Origin: Pseudomonas quebecensis
GTDB taxonomy: Bacteria; Pseudomonadota; Gammaproteobacteria; Pseudomonadales; Pseudomonadaceae
Direction of reading: 5' to 3'
NCBI RefSeq assembly: GCF_026410085.1
Contig: NZ_CP112866.1
Span: 1,364,001-1,428,000, forward strand
DNA: 64,000 bases
A model generated the notes under the pieces. That model had not been told where the DNA came from, made no database searches, and saw only the letters and a list, made by a program, of their open reading frames with translations. A program made the position numbers and the translations under genes. Positions 1 through 7,665 of the stretch are shown piece by piece (positions within the stretch are counted from its first letter, which is position 1; every line of letters starts with the position of its first letter).

Positions 1-807
1 CAGGTAGTCAAACACACGAACTTTGGTTTGTACCTTGATGGTGCGCAAGATGGCGAAATCCTCTTGCCTAATCGGTATATTCCCAAGGATATTCCCAGTG
101 AAGATGAAGACTGGCTTAACGTTTTCATTTATCTGGACAGCGATGACAAACTTATCGCCACTACCGAAAAACCCAAAGTTCAAGTCGGCGAATTCGCCAG
201 TTTGAAAGTGGTGGAAGTTAACAGCATTGGCGTGTTTCTCGATTGGGGGCTGCCTAAGGATCTGTTGCTGCCGTATTCGGAAGAAAAACGTCAATTGAGC
301 GCGGGTGAGTATTGCGTGGTGCACGTCTATCTCGACAAGCACACCAAGCGCATCACTGCCACGGCGCGCCTGGACCGCTACCTGGACAAGACCCCCGCCA
401 ACTATCAGGTGGGTCAGGAAGTCGATCTGCTGGTCGCTGAAGCCACCGATATGGGGTTCAAGGCGATCATCAACAACAAGCATTGGGGCCTGATCCACAA
501 GAACGAAGTGTTCAAGTTTCTGCGTCCTGGCAAGGAAGAGAAGGGCTTTATCAAAGAGATCCGCGCCGATGGCAACATCAGCCTGAGCCTGCAACCGGTC
601 GGCCAGGAAGCGGCGTCCAGCCTGAACTCGAAGATCCTAGCCAAGTTGCGCGACAACAACGGCACCTTGCCGGTCAGCGATAAAAGTGACCCGGCGCTGA
701 TCAGCAACTTGTTCGGGGTGAGCAAAGGCAACTTCAAGAAGGCCATTGGTGCGCTCTACAAGCAGGGGCAGATTGTGATTCATGCCGATCGCATTGAACT
801 AAGCTGA
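1..807 (+). CDS. S1 RNA-binding protein, CvfB/YitL family (5' end outside window)
   Basis: The reading frame is open from base 1 and ends with TGA at 805-807, so the true start lies upstream of the window. The first visible residues (QVVKHTNFGLYLDG) match the first S1 domain of CvfB-type proteins, whose start would be only about a dozen codons further left. About 268 residues are visible. They read as successive S1/OB-fold modules (for example VGEFASLKVVEVNSIGVFLD and VGQEVDLLVAEATDMGFKAI) followed by a C-terminal winged-helix-like segment (GVSKGNFKKAIGALYKQGQI). Family members bind RNA and affect virulence-factor expression in Gram-positives; the role in Pseudomonas is not settled. A hairpin follows the stop. 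Confidence 0.88.
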   Translation, partial: QVVKHTNFGLYLDGAQDGEILLPNRYIPKDIPSEDEDWLNVFIYLDSDDKLIATTEKPKVQVGEFASLKVVEVNSIGVFLDWGLPKDLLLPYSEEKRQLSAGEYCVVHVYLDKHTKRITATARLDRYLDKTPANYQVGQEVDLLVAEATDMGFKAIINNKHWGLIHKNEVFKFLRPGKEEKGFIKEIRADGNISLSLQPVGQEAASSLNSKILAKLRDNNGTLPVSDKSDPALISNLFGVSKGNFKKAIGALYKQGQIVIHADRIELS

Positions 808-824
808 GTGCGGTTTGCTCTTCT

Positions 825-846
825 GTAGGCACCAATCGGTGCCTAC
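825..846 (+). terminator. Hairpin after the CvfB-type gene
   Basis: A perfect 9-bp inverted repeat, GTAGGCACC (825-833) and GGTGCCTAC (838-846), is separated by an AATC loop. It sits 17 bases after the upstream stop and its right arm runs into the GGAG used by the next gene. No T-tract follows, so it could equally be an mRNA structure that affects translation of the next gene. Confidence 0.45.
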
Positions 847-859
847 GGAGGCTGTTTCC

Positions 860-1258
860 ATGACCAAGAAGACCCTGTTTGCCTACCTCGGCACTATGCT
901 CGCGTTTCTGATTCTGGACGGCCTCTGGCTCGGCGTGGTCATGGGCCCCACCTACAAATCCCTGCTGGGCCCGCTGATGCTCGATCAGCCGCGGTTGTTG
1001 CCCGCAGCACTCTTCTATCTCTTATATGTACTCGGATGCGTCGTGTTCGTGGTGCTGCCCAGTGCCAGCTGGCAACGTGCGGCGCGCCTGGGGGCATTGT
1101 TGGGCCTGGTGGCCTATGGCACCTATGACTTGAGCAATTGGGCCACGCTGCAGGGGTGGTCCGCCCAATTGGCAATGATGGATATGGCCTGGGGCACCTT
1201 CCTCACAGCGGCCTGCTGCACGGTGGGTTATGCGTGTGCAGATCGGGTGCACCGATGA
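860..1258 (+). CDS. DUF2177 family small membrane protein
   Basis: A 132-residue protein with four predicted membrane helices. Family features visible are the N-terminal helix with an Asp-Gly-Leu-Trp-Leu-Gly motif (LDGLWLGVV), the P-x-Y-K motif after it, and GLVAYGTYDLSNWATLQGW in the third helix, all typical of DUF2177. I chose ATG 860 because GGAG lies 9 bases upstream; an in-frame start at 815 would add 15 residues that look like read-through of the upstream hairpin. The function of the family is unknown. It lies in the same direction as the upstream S1 gene, but the hairpin between them may separate the transcripts. Confidence 0.85.
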   Translation: MTKKTLFAYLGTMLAFLILDGLWLGVVMGPTYKSLLGPLMLDQPRLLPAALFYLLYVLGCVVFVVLPSASWQRAARLGALLGLVAYGTYDLSNWATLQGWSAQLAMMDMAWGTFLTAACCTVGYACADRVHR

Positions 1259-1356
1259 TTGTGTACAGGATCAACCTGCACCGTTGCTGAGCGAAGTGCC
1301 GTTGGTTAAAGCTTGATGATCGCTTTGCAGCCCCGTGCCACAGGGATTGTGTGCCA

Positions 1357-1373
1357 TTGGCACGTATTCTGCT
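1357..1373 (+). promoter_or_regulatory. Sigma-54 (RpoN) promoter candidate for the NCS1 permease
   Basis: TTGGCACG-TATT-CTGCT places GG at 1359-1360 and GC at 1371-1372, the 12-base register of a -24/-12 promoter. The -24 element is a perfect TGGCACG and the -12 element has one mismatch to TTGCW. The expected start would be near 1384, about 70 bases before the ATG at 1455. RpoN control fits a transporter for a nitrogenous base. The assignment is by pattern only. Confidence 0.55.
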
Positions 1374-1454
1374 GACTCTTCCGTATACAAACTATGCCGC
1401 CTTCCGTATGCACCCGCTACGGCAGCGCAGGCGGGTATGACGAGGAGCCCAGCG

Positions 1455-2897
1455 ATGACCGAGCAATTGCCCAACGGCTACAGCCCACGCCTGTATAACC
1501 AGGACCTGGGACCACTGCCGCAGAAGTGGACTTGGTACAACATTTTTGCCTTCTGGATGAGCGACGTACACAGCGTCGGCGGCTACGTGTTCGCCGCCAG
1601 CCTGTTCGCGCTGGGGCTGGCCAGTTGGCAGGTGTTGATCGCCTTGCTCGCCGGCATTTGTATCGTGCAGTTGATCGCCAATCTGGTGGCCAAGCCCAGC
1701 CAGCAGGCGGCCGTACCTTACCCGGTGATCTGCCGGCTGGCATTCGGGGTGTTCGGTGCGAATATTCCTGCTGTGATTCGCGGCCTGATCGCCGTGGCGT
1801 GGTACGGCATTCAGACCTACTTGGCATCGAGTGCCTTGATCATTGTGGTGCTGCGCTTTTTCCCACAGATGGCGGTGTACGCCGAGCCGCATTTTGCGGG
1901 TCTTTCCTACTTGGGTTGGTTCGGATTCCTCAGCTTATGGGTACTGCAGGCCGCAGTGTTCTGGGCCGGGATGGAGTCCATCCGTCGTTTTATCGATTGG
2001 GCAGGCCCGGTGGTGTACGCCGTGATGTTTATCCTGGCCGGCTGGATCGTGTGGAAGGCCGGCTGGGCGAATATCAGTTTCACCCTGGCGGAGAAATCCC
2101 TCTCGGGTTGGCAGGCGTTCGGCCAGGTAATCGTCGCTACGGCTTTGGTGGTGTCGTACTTTTCCGGGCCTACCCTGAATTTCGGCGATTTCAGCCGCTA
2201 CTGCCGCAGCATGCAGGACGTGCGACGCGGTAATTTCTGGGGCCTGCCGGTGAATTTTCTGGCGTTTTCCCTGGTCACCGTCGTGATCGTTTCAGGCACC
2301 TTGCCGGTGTTTGGCGAGATGCTCCACGACCCGATCGCGACCGTCTCGCGGATCGATAACAGCATGGCCGTTCTGCTCGGCGCCTTCGCGTTCGTGACCG
2401 CCACCATCGGCATCAACATCGTCGCCAACTTCGTGTCCCCGGCGTTCGACTTCGCCAATGTCGCGCCGAGCAAAATCAGCTGGCGTGCCGGTGGCATGAT
2501 CGCTGCGGTGGCCTCGATCTTCATCACCCCGTGGAACCTGTTTAACAACCCGCTGATGATCCACTACACCCTGGATATTCTCGCGGCGTTTATCGGGCCG
2601 TTGTTCGGCATCCTGCTGGTGGACTTCTACCTGATCAAAAAGCAGCGGATCGACGTGGATGCGCTGTTCGACGACAGCCCGAGCGGGCGTTACTACTTCG
2701 ACGGCGGCGTGAACTGGACGGCGGTCAAGGCGCTGGTGCCCGCGACGCTGGTGGGCGTCGCGATCACCTTCACCCCGGCATTGCAGGGGCTGGCCAACTT
2801 CGCATGGTTCACCGGGTGTTTGCTGGGTGGGCTGTTCTTCTTGGTGCTGGCGCGACGCGAGCAGGTTCGCATGCCGGCGCCGTTGGTCGCGAGCTGA
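1455..2897 (+). CDS. NCS1 family nucleobase/hydantoin-type permease
   Basis: A 480-residue inner-membrane permease with about 12 hydrophobic segments. The N-terminal pattern ending in FAFWMSDVHSVGGYVFAAS is close to the first helix of NCS1 carriers of the Mhp1/HyuP type (hydantoin, allantoin, uracil or dihydropyrimidine symporters). GPTLNFGDFSRYCRS and SPAFDFANVAP are further family motifs. Start ATG 1455 is preceded by GAGGAG with good spacing; ATG 1437 and longer starts lack this. No catabolic gene for a pyrimidine or hydantoin is adjacent, so the substrate cannot be narrowed. Its 3' end overlaps the convergent MFS gene by 89 bases. A sigma-54-like promoter lies upstream. Confidence 0.9.
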   Translation: MTEQLPNGYSPRLYNQDLGPLPQKWTWYNIFAFWMSDVHSVGGYVFAASLFALGLASWQVLIALLAGICIVQLIANLVAKPSQQAAVPYPVICRLAFGVFGANIPAVIRGLIAVAWYGIQTYLASSALIIVVLRFFPQMAVYAEPHFAGLSYLGWFGFLSLWVLQAAVFWAGMESIRRFIDWAGPVVYAVMFILAGWIVWKAGWANISFTLAEKSLSGWQAFGQVIVATALVVSYFSGPTLNFGDFSRYCRSMQDVRRGNFWGLPVNFLAFSLVTVVIVSGTLPVFGEMLHDPIATVSRIDNSMAVLLGAFAFVTATIGINIVANFVSPAFDFANVAPSKISWRAGGMIAAVASIFITPWNLFNNPLMIHYTLDILAAFIGPLFGILLVDFYLIKKQRIDVDALFDDSPSGRYYFDGGVNWTAVKALVPATLVGVAITFTPALQGLANFAWFTGCLLGGLFFLVLARREQVRMPAPLVAS

Positions 2898-4014
2898 GTA
2901 CGATCCCGCCCGCCAGTAACAGACCTGCACCGGCCATCACCAGCGCCGGCTGCAGGCCGCCGCTCAAATGGCTGCTGAACGACGCCAGCAAAGGCCCGCT
3001 CAATTGCCCGATGGCGAAGCTGGCGGTGAGCAGGCCGGTGTTGCGCTGGTAGCCGTGGGGCGCGATCTCTCGCAGGCGCGCCATCACCAGCTGCATGCAC
3101 GCCAGGAACGGCCCGCCGCACAACAGCACCCCCAAAGCCAGGCCCCAGACATTGCCCAGCAGGCAGGCGAATACGCCGGCCGCTTGCAGCCATAGGGTCG
3201 TCATCAGCCAGCGGCGTGTGGTGTGCGCATCCTTGCGGCGCAGGCTCGCGGCCACCACGCCGAGAGCCGATGCCAGGCCAAAGCAGGGCCAGAACAGGTC
3301 TGCCTGCCAGGCGCCCTTGAATTGCGCGCTGGCCATCTGCGACAGAAACGTCGCCGGGATGATGTAGCCCACGCCGTACAACGCGTACGTCCAGCACAGA
3401 TGCGTGATGCTGGCGTTGCCGCCGACGCTGGTGTCGACCACCGGGGCGGCCGTTGCGTTGACCGGCGGCAGGAACGGTAGTATCCCCAGCAGCATCACCA
3501 ACGCCACGCCGCCATACACCAGCCACAGCGTTGCGCTGCTTTGCCCAAGCAGGTTGGAGCCCAGCGCCAGCAGGCCGGTCAGCACAATCCCGAACCCCGG
3601 CCCGGCAAACACCAGCGTCCCCGCGCGCGGCCGGCCGGCGGCAATAGCCAGCGGCTGGCTCAGGCTGGTAATCATCACCAACGCCCAGGCGCTCGCCACC
3701 CCCGTGCCGAATCGCAGCAGCAGGTGCGGCCAGAACCCGTGGGCCCAGTACGAGGCCAGGGTCAGCAGCGCACACAGCCACAGCCCGCCGTACAGACGGC
3801 CACGAATGTGGTGATGGCTGCGGGCGAACATCGAATCCACGGCACCGACGAAATAGCCCAGGTAGTTGGCGGCGGCTATCAATCCCGCCCCCGTCAGGTC
3901 GATCTGACCTTCGTTGAGCAAGTGCGGCAGCTGCGGGGTGAGGGCGAAGCGGCCAATGCCCATGGCCATCATCAAGGCGACAAAGCTGGCAAGTAAGCGA
4001 ATCAACGGCGACAT
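2809..4014 (-). CDS. MFS transporter, YbfB/YjiJ family
   Basis: A 401-residue, 12-helix major facilitator. The opening (MAMGIGRFALTPQLPHLL, then AANYLGYFVGAV) is the signature of the YbfB/YjiJ group, formerly DUF1228. It is divergent from the LysR gene at 4117, and the 102-base gap should hold both promoters and the LysR operator, so the LysR protein is its likely regulator. The substrate is unknown. The last 29 codons lie antisense inside the NCS1 gene and encode a Pro/Arg/Ala-rich tail (for example VAPAPRRTAHPANTR) unlike the end of a typical MFS protein. The natural stop was probably lost and the frame ran into its neighbour. Confidence 0.88.
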   Translation of the reverse strand: MSPLIRLLASFVALMMAMGIGRFALTPQLPHLLNEGQIDLTGAGLIAAANYLGYFVGAVDSMFARSHHHIRGRLYGGLWLCALLTLASYWAHGFWPHLLLRFGTGVASAWALVMITSLSQPLAIAAGRPRAGTLVFAGPGFGIVLTGLLALGSNLLGQSSATLWLVYGGVALVMLLGILPFLPPVNATAAPVVDTSVGGNASITHLCWTYALYGVGYIIPATFLSQMASAQFKGAWQADLFWPCFGLASALGVVAASLRRKDAHTTRRWLMTTLWLQAAGVFACLLGNVWGLALGVLLCGGPFLACMQLVMARLREIAPHGYQRNTGLLTASFAIGQLSGPLLASFSSHLSGGLQPALVMAGAGLLLAGGIVLSSRPTAPACEPARVAPAPRRTAHPANTR

Positions 4015-4116
4015 GGTCAGGCTCCGGCGAGAGGCGAATGACGATCAGCCTAAGGTGCATTGACTTTCTGTAAAAATGAATAATAGTGAGCAACTTGTTC
4101 AGCTTTGGAGAAAGGT

Positions 4117-5010
4117 ATGGAGTTCAGTCAATTGCGCATCTTCCAAGCTGTGGCCGAAGAGGGCTCCATCACCCGCGCGGCCGAGCGCCTGCACCGCGTG
4201 CCGTCGAACCTGTCGACTCGCCTCAAGCAGATGGAGGAACAGCTCGGCGTCGAATTGTTCGTGCGCGAACGTCAGCGCTTGCAGCTGTCCCCGGCCGGCA
4301 AAGTCTTGCTGGACTACAGCACGCGGCTATTGGCCTTGCATGACGAAGCCCACGGCGCGGTGCAAGGTGGCCAACCGGCCGGGGATTTTGTGCTGGGCAG
4401 CATGTACAGCACCGCTGCGATTCACTTGCCGACGTTGCTGGCGCGTTATCACAAGGCTTACCCGATGGTGAACCTGCAGGTCCAGTCGGCGCCCAGCGGC
4501 GAATTGCTTGAAGGCCTGATCACCGGACGCCTGGACGCGGCCTTGGTGGACGGCCCGCTGACCATCGCCTCCCTGGACGGGATCCCACTATGTGAGGAGC
4601 GCCTGGTGCTGATCTGTGAAGCGGACCACCCCCCGGTACGCGGGCCGCAGGATGTGGCCGGCCGCTCAGTGTTCACCTTCCGCCGCAGCTGCGCCTACCG
4701 TACGCGTCTGGAAAGCTGGTTTGCCCAGGATCGCGTAGCCATGGGCCGCGCCATCGAGATTGAGTCATATCAGGGCATGCTCGCCTGTGTCATCGCCGGC
4801 TCGGGAGTGGCATTGATGTCCGAATCCATGCTTGCCAGCCTGCCGGGCAGGGACAGCGTGTCCGTTCATCCGCTGATAGGGCAATTTGCCACTGCGACCA
4901 CCTGGTTAATGTGGCGAAAGGGTATGCTCGGCGCTAACCTCAACGCATGGATCGACCTGCAGCAAAAAGGCAAGGCCGAGGTGCTGTCGGACACGCGCGC
5001 GATTGCTTGA
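4117..5010 (+). CDS. LysR family transcriptional regulator
   Basis: A 297-residue LysR regulator. The N-terminal winged helix (residues 1-60) carries the usual FQAVAEEGSITRAAERL helix and SNLSTRLKQMEEQLG recognition region; a periplasmic-binding-like sensor domain follows. ATG 4117 begins the canonical Met-Glu-Phe-x-x-Leu-Arg-Ile-Phe start and has GGAGAAAGG just upstream. The 12-base longer TTG start is less likely. It is divergent from the YbfB-type MFS gene, an arrangement in which the regulator normally controls both. A TTGACT (4060-4065) followed by TAATAG (4081-4086) could be its promoter, though the 15-base spacer is short. The inducer cannot be read from the sequence. Confidence 0.9.
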   Translation: MEFSQLRIFQAVAEEGSITRAAERLHRVPSNLSTRLKQMEEQLGVELFVRERQRLQLSPAGKVLLDYSTRLLALHDEAHGAVQGGQPAGDFVLGSMYSTAAIHLPTLLARYHKAYPMVNLQVQSAPSGELLEGLITGRLDAALVDGPLTIASLDGIPLCEERLVLICEADHPPVRGPQDVAGRSVFTFRRSCAYRTRLESWFAQDRVAMGRAIEIESYQGMLACVIAGSGVALMSESMLASLPGRDSVSVHPLIGQFATATTWLMWRKGMLGANLNAWIDLQQKGKAEVLSDTRAIA

Positions 5011-5169
5011 GCGATCCGTCAGGATTCGGACCGATTCGGTAATAGTTCGTTGTGGTTTGGTTCAAGCAATGCGTAGTACTTAGGGCTATTATCAGTAGGA
5101 AGCGGCGACATTTTATGTAAGGCAATTCAGCTACCGCCGATCCGCATTACCCTCAAAGGGGGCACCACT

Positions 5170-5292
5170 ATGAAAGAGAAAATTCAAACCTGGCTCCATG
5201 ACCTCGGCGTCGCGCTGGGCCTGATCGAGCCGCCGCTGCAACCGGTGCCGATTCGTACGGATGATGAACAGCGTCGCCCACGTCGCCGGTAA
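5170..5292 (+). CDS. PA1414-family small protein
   Basis: A 40-residue protein that starts MKEKIQTWLHDLGVALG and ends with a basic tail (RRPRRR). I recognise it as the PA1414 family of pseudomonads: amphipathic N-terminal helix, then IEPPLQP, then a charged tail. A GGGGG purine run lies 8-12 bases before the ATG. In P. aeruginosa the PA1414 locus is strongly expressed under low oxygen and, as I recall, also gives rise to the small RNA SicX. Neighbouring gbuA-gbuR (PA1421-PA1422 homologues) supports the synteny. No good Anr dyad is present; a TATTAT at 5087-5092 could be a -10. The function of the peptide is unknown. Confidence 0.75.
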   Translation: MKEKIQTWLHDLGVALGLIEPPLQPVPIRTDDEQRRPRRR

Positions 5293-5325
5293 TCCGCGGT
5301 TGATAGGACACTGAGGACCCCACCG

Positions 5326-5360
5326 CGGGAGAGGGCTTGCTGTGGCAAGCTCCCTCGCCA
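5326..5360. repeat. Degenerate REP-like palindrome (GAGGGAGCTTGC core)
   Basis: GAGGGCTTGC (5331-5340) pairs imperfectly with GCAAGCTCCCTC (5345-5356) around a TGTG loop. The right arm read on the minus strand gives TGGCGAGGGAGCTTGC, the core of one SBW25 REP family. The left arm is two bases short, so the element is decayed. It follows the PA1414-like gene and could also act as its transcript end. Confidence 0.6.
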
Positions 5361-5512
5361 ATAAGATACTTATGCTTCCCTGCCTGTCAGACTTTCGTCT
5401 TCAAGCGTCGGAATCAGACTACTTATTTGTCAGAATCGGCTGGCTTAGTTAATTCGAAAAATCAGCGTAGAAAATTCTCCAGCGCCTACTTGAACCTGCT
5501 GGAGATGAGGAC

Positions 5513-7615
5513 ATGACCCTCTCTTGTGTGCCGCCCGTCGTCGCCTCACTGATCGCCACCCTAGACACAGTCTTACACATCGCTCCGGTGTCGAGACGCT
5601 GGCGGGCCGAGGCTCCCGGCAATGTCGTGTTTCTTCCCCCAACCATCCCCCAACAAACGCTGCTGTTGCAGATCGCCCTGTTGCGCCCGTCCACATTGAT
5701 TGTCGCGGACCAAGTCATCGATGCCGACCTCATTGAGCGATGGCGCGTCGCTCACCCGTTTGGCGACCTTTGTCTGATTCGTAGAGGCACCAGCCTGGAT
5801 AAAGTACGGCTGGACCTGTGCGAAGCGAACCATATCCGGGTGATCAATACCCCAGGCGTGAACGCGCCGCATGTGGCGGCGTATGTGGCGCACTGGCTGA
5901 CGCTTTCTAACGATACGATGCCCCTGGATATTTGTGTGCTCGGATACGGAAACGTCGGTAAAGAGCTGGTTAAATTGCTGTTGAAACAAGATTCGGACGC
6001 TCGGATCAGGGTTTTGGAACGAAAAAGTCGAATCCTGAACAATAGAGGGAGCGCTCAACTCGATAATAGAGTTTCATTTTTTGATGATTGGCATGAGGCA
6101 ATGAAGGGGGCCCATGCTGTAGCTATCTGCTTATCGCTGAATGAAGAGTCTGCTCATCGTATTGATCAGACGCTTATACAGTGTCTACACAGTGATGCTC
6201 GCTTGATCTGCGTCGCCAAGCCAGATGTGTTCAGTAGTGAGGCTTTGCGCGCGTTGGCGGTAACTGACGATGTCCAGCTTATTCTGGACTATGGCCCTGC
6301 GACGCTGGAGGCGTTTCGGATTCGCGCAAAGGAGCTCGACTGCGCCATTGCAACTTGGCGCAGACCGCCGATGCTCACTACACATGCGGCTACAACCGAA
6401 AACTGCAATTGCGACTTGGATTACGCGGTCAGTGTTCAATTGAGCTTGACGGCTTTACGTGGGCTTGTAAGGCGTAAGCTTACACAGCCACTGACGATTC
6501 CTTCTCAGCCAGCAAATGCCGGTGCGCCGCAGGTATCTATTATCGGGCGAGGTATCAATGGCCTGCTTCAAGCCGTAATGTTGCGTCTGGCAAATTATCG
6601 TGTGGTGGTATATGGCGGAAACTCACAGAACGATGGTGCCAGTCATAAGCTCGTGAACATGCGCCATATGTCAGCAACAGAGACCATGGCAAAACCACTG
6701 CACAACGACTACTTATTTCCCATAAATCAATATTTGACTGTTGAGTGCAATCGCGCTGGTATCGAGTTGTTTGAGAAGCTACTTGTCGACAATCCGTCAT
6801 TGGCGCCCTTCACGCGATCAAAGATCGTAAGAGCCTATACCGATAATATCAGCGACGTCGACGCAGCGATTGGCGAGCAACGCGATATTGAAAATAGACC
6901 TTGGCCGAGTGGTAAGCCGGGATCTGAACTGAAAGCGCTTACTCAGCAAACATTCAGCGCAGAGTTTGGAGTTCCTGGGGTCGATCAGGCGGTTGAAGTA
7001 TCGGGGTACGATCTGGAGTTTATCCAGCTGATGGCTGAGATAGAGGTACTTTTGCGGCGTGCCGGGGTACAGTTCAGGTCCCGGCACCTGAGTGCGGTCG
7101 AAATTGCCCAGCTCAGTAGAGAGCACATTGTTGTCACTGCCATGGGGATAGAGGAACAAGCAGTGCTCCCAATCATCGGCTGGTTTTTCAAACTGCGCGC
7201 GATGGCTAATGAAGGTGCAAGTATACGTGGGCTTAAGTTGCAGTATGAACTGCCCATCGGCGTCATGAATTGCCGCCTGGACGAAGATTGCATTTTGATC
7301 TCCGGTGGGCAGGTTCCGCCGGGCTCATCACCGGAATACAAAGAGCAAATACTCGCCGCCTGTCTGGCAGCCGTTTCTAGACACTTTCCGACGTCTTATC
7401 GAATGGCTGTTGAGACCGGTGACTTGCACGTTATCGAATGTGCCAGGCCGGGCACCCAGGATGGTTTATCCATCGTGTACTACTGCGCCCACAACCGCAT
7501 CGCCGCCGGCGGAACCTATGCCGCAGGCACCACACAGGGGTTGCTGTGGGCCGCTCTGGTGCAGGAAATTATCCAGGCCAAAGCGCCTATGGTCTTGGCC
7601 ATGAACGCCCACTGA
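5513..7615 (+). CDS. Fused D-2-hydroxyacid-dehydrogenase-like / FAD-dependent oxidoreductase-like protein
   Basis: A 700-residue protein of two enzyme-like halves. Residues 1-325 resemble a D-2-hydroxyacid dehydrogenase: substrate-domain motif IRVINTPGVNAP (108-119), an NAD-type Rossmann turn GYGNVG (144-149), and PMLTTHAATTE around H291, where the family places its catalytic His. The family's catalytic Arg region reads ICVAKPDVF, with Lys236 where Arg is expected. Residues about 340-700 begin with a second dinucleotide turn, GRGING (345-350), of the D-amino-acid-oxidase FAD type, and end AAGGTYAAGTTQGLLWAAL like the FAD-contacting C-terminus of that family. The start has a purine-rich GATGAGGA upstream. 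The central part is visibly less GC-rich than its neighbours, suggesting transfer. It stands alone between the PA1414-like gene and the gbuA operon. Substrate and pathway are unknown to me. Confidence 0.72.
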   Translation: MTLSCVPPVVASLIATLDTVLHIAPVSRRWRAEAPGNVVFLPPTIPQQTLLLQIALLRPSTLIVADQVIDADLIERWRVAHPFGDLCLIRRGTSLDKVRLDLCEANHIRVINTPGVNAPHVAAYVAHWLTLSNDTMPLDICVLGYGNVGKELVKLLLKQDSDARIRVLERKSRILNNRGSAQLDNRVSFFDDWHEAMKGAHAVAICLSLNEESAHRIDQTLIQCLHSDARLICVAKPDVFSSEALRALAVTDDVQLILDYGPATLEAFRIRAKELDCAIATWRRPPMLTTHAATTENCNCDLDYAVSVQLSLTALRGLVRRKLTQPLTIPSQPANAGAPQVSIIGRGINGLLQAVMLRLANYRVVVYGGNSQNDGASHKLVNMRHMSATETMAKPLHNDYLFPINQYLTVECNRAGIELFEKLLVDNPSLAPFTRSKIVRAYTDNISDVDAAIGEQRDIENRPWPSGKPGSELKALTQQTFSAEFGVPGVDQAVEVSGYDLEFIQLMAEIEVLLRRAGVQFRSRHLSAVEIAQLSREHIVVTAMGIEEQAVLPIIGWFFKLRAMANEGASIRGLKLQYELPIGVMNCRLDEDCILISGGQVPPGSSPEYKEQILAACLAAVSRHFPTSYRMAVETGDLHVIECARPGTQDGLSIVYYCAHNRIAAGGTYAAGTTQGLLWAALVQEIIQAKAPMVLAMNAH

Positions 7616-7617
7616 AA

Positions 7618-7648
7618 AACGGGTGCGACCTCCGACGTCGCACCCGTT
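7618..7648 (-). terminator. Terminator between the fusion gene and the symporter
   Basis: A perfect 12-bp stem, AACGGGTGCGAC (7618-7629) and GTCGCACCCGTT (7637-7648), with a 7-base loop. On the minus strand the stem is followed by TTTTTC, so it best serves the symporter operon. It may also limit transcription from the convergent fusion gene. Confidence 0.75.
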
Positions 7649-7665
7649 GAAGAAATTCCCGCGCC

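Noticed and set aside
5057..5069. TTG...CAA as an Anr site for the PA1414-like gene
   Set aside because: The half-sites are one base too close and the inner bases do not fit TTGAT-N4-ATCAA.
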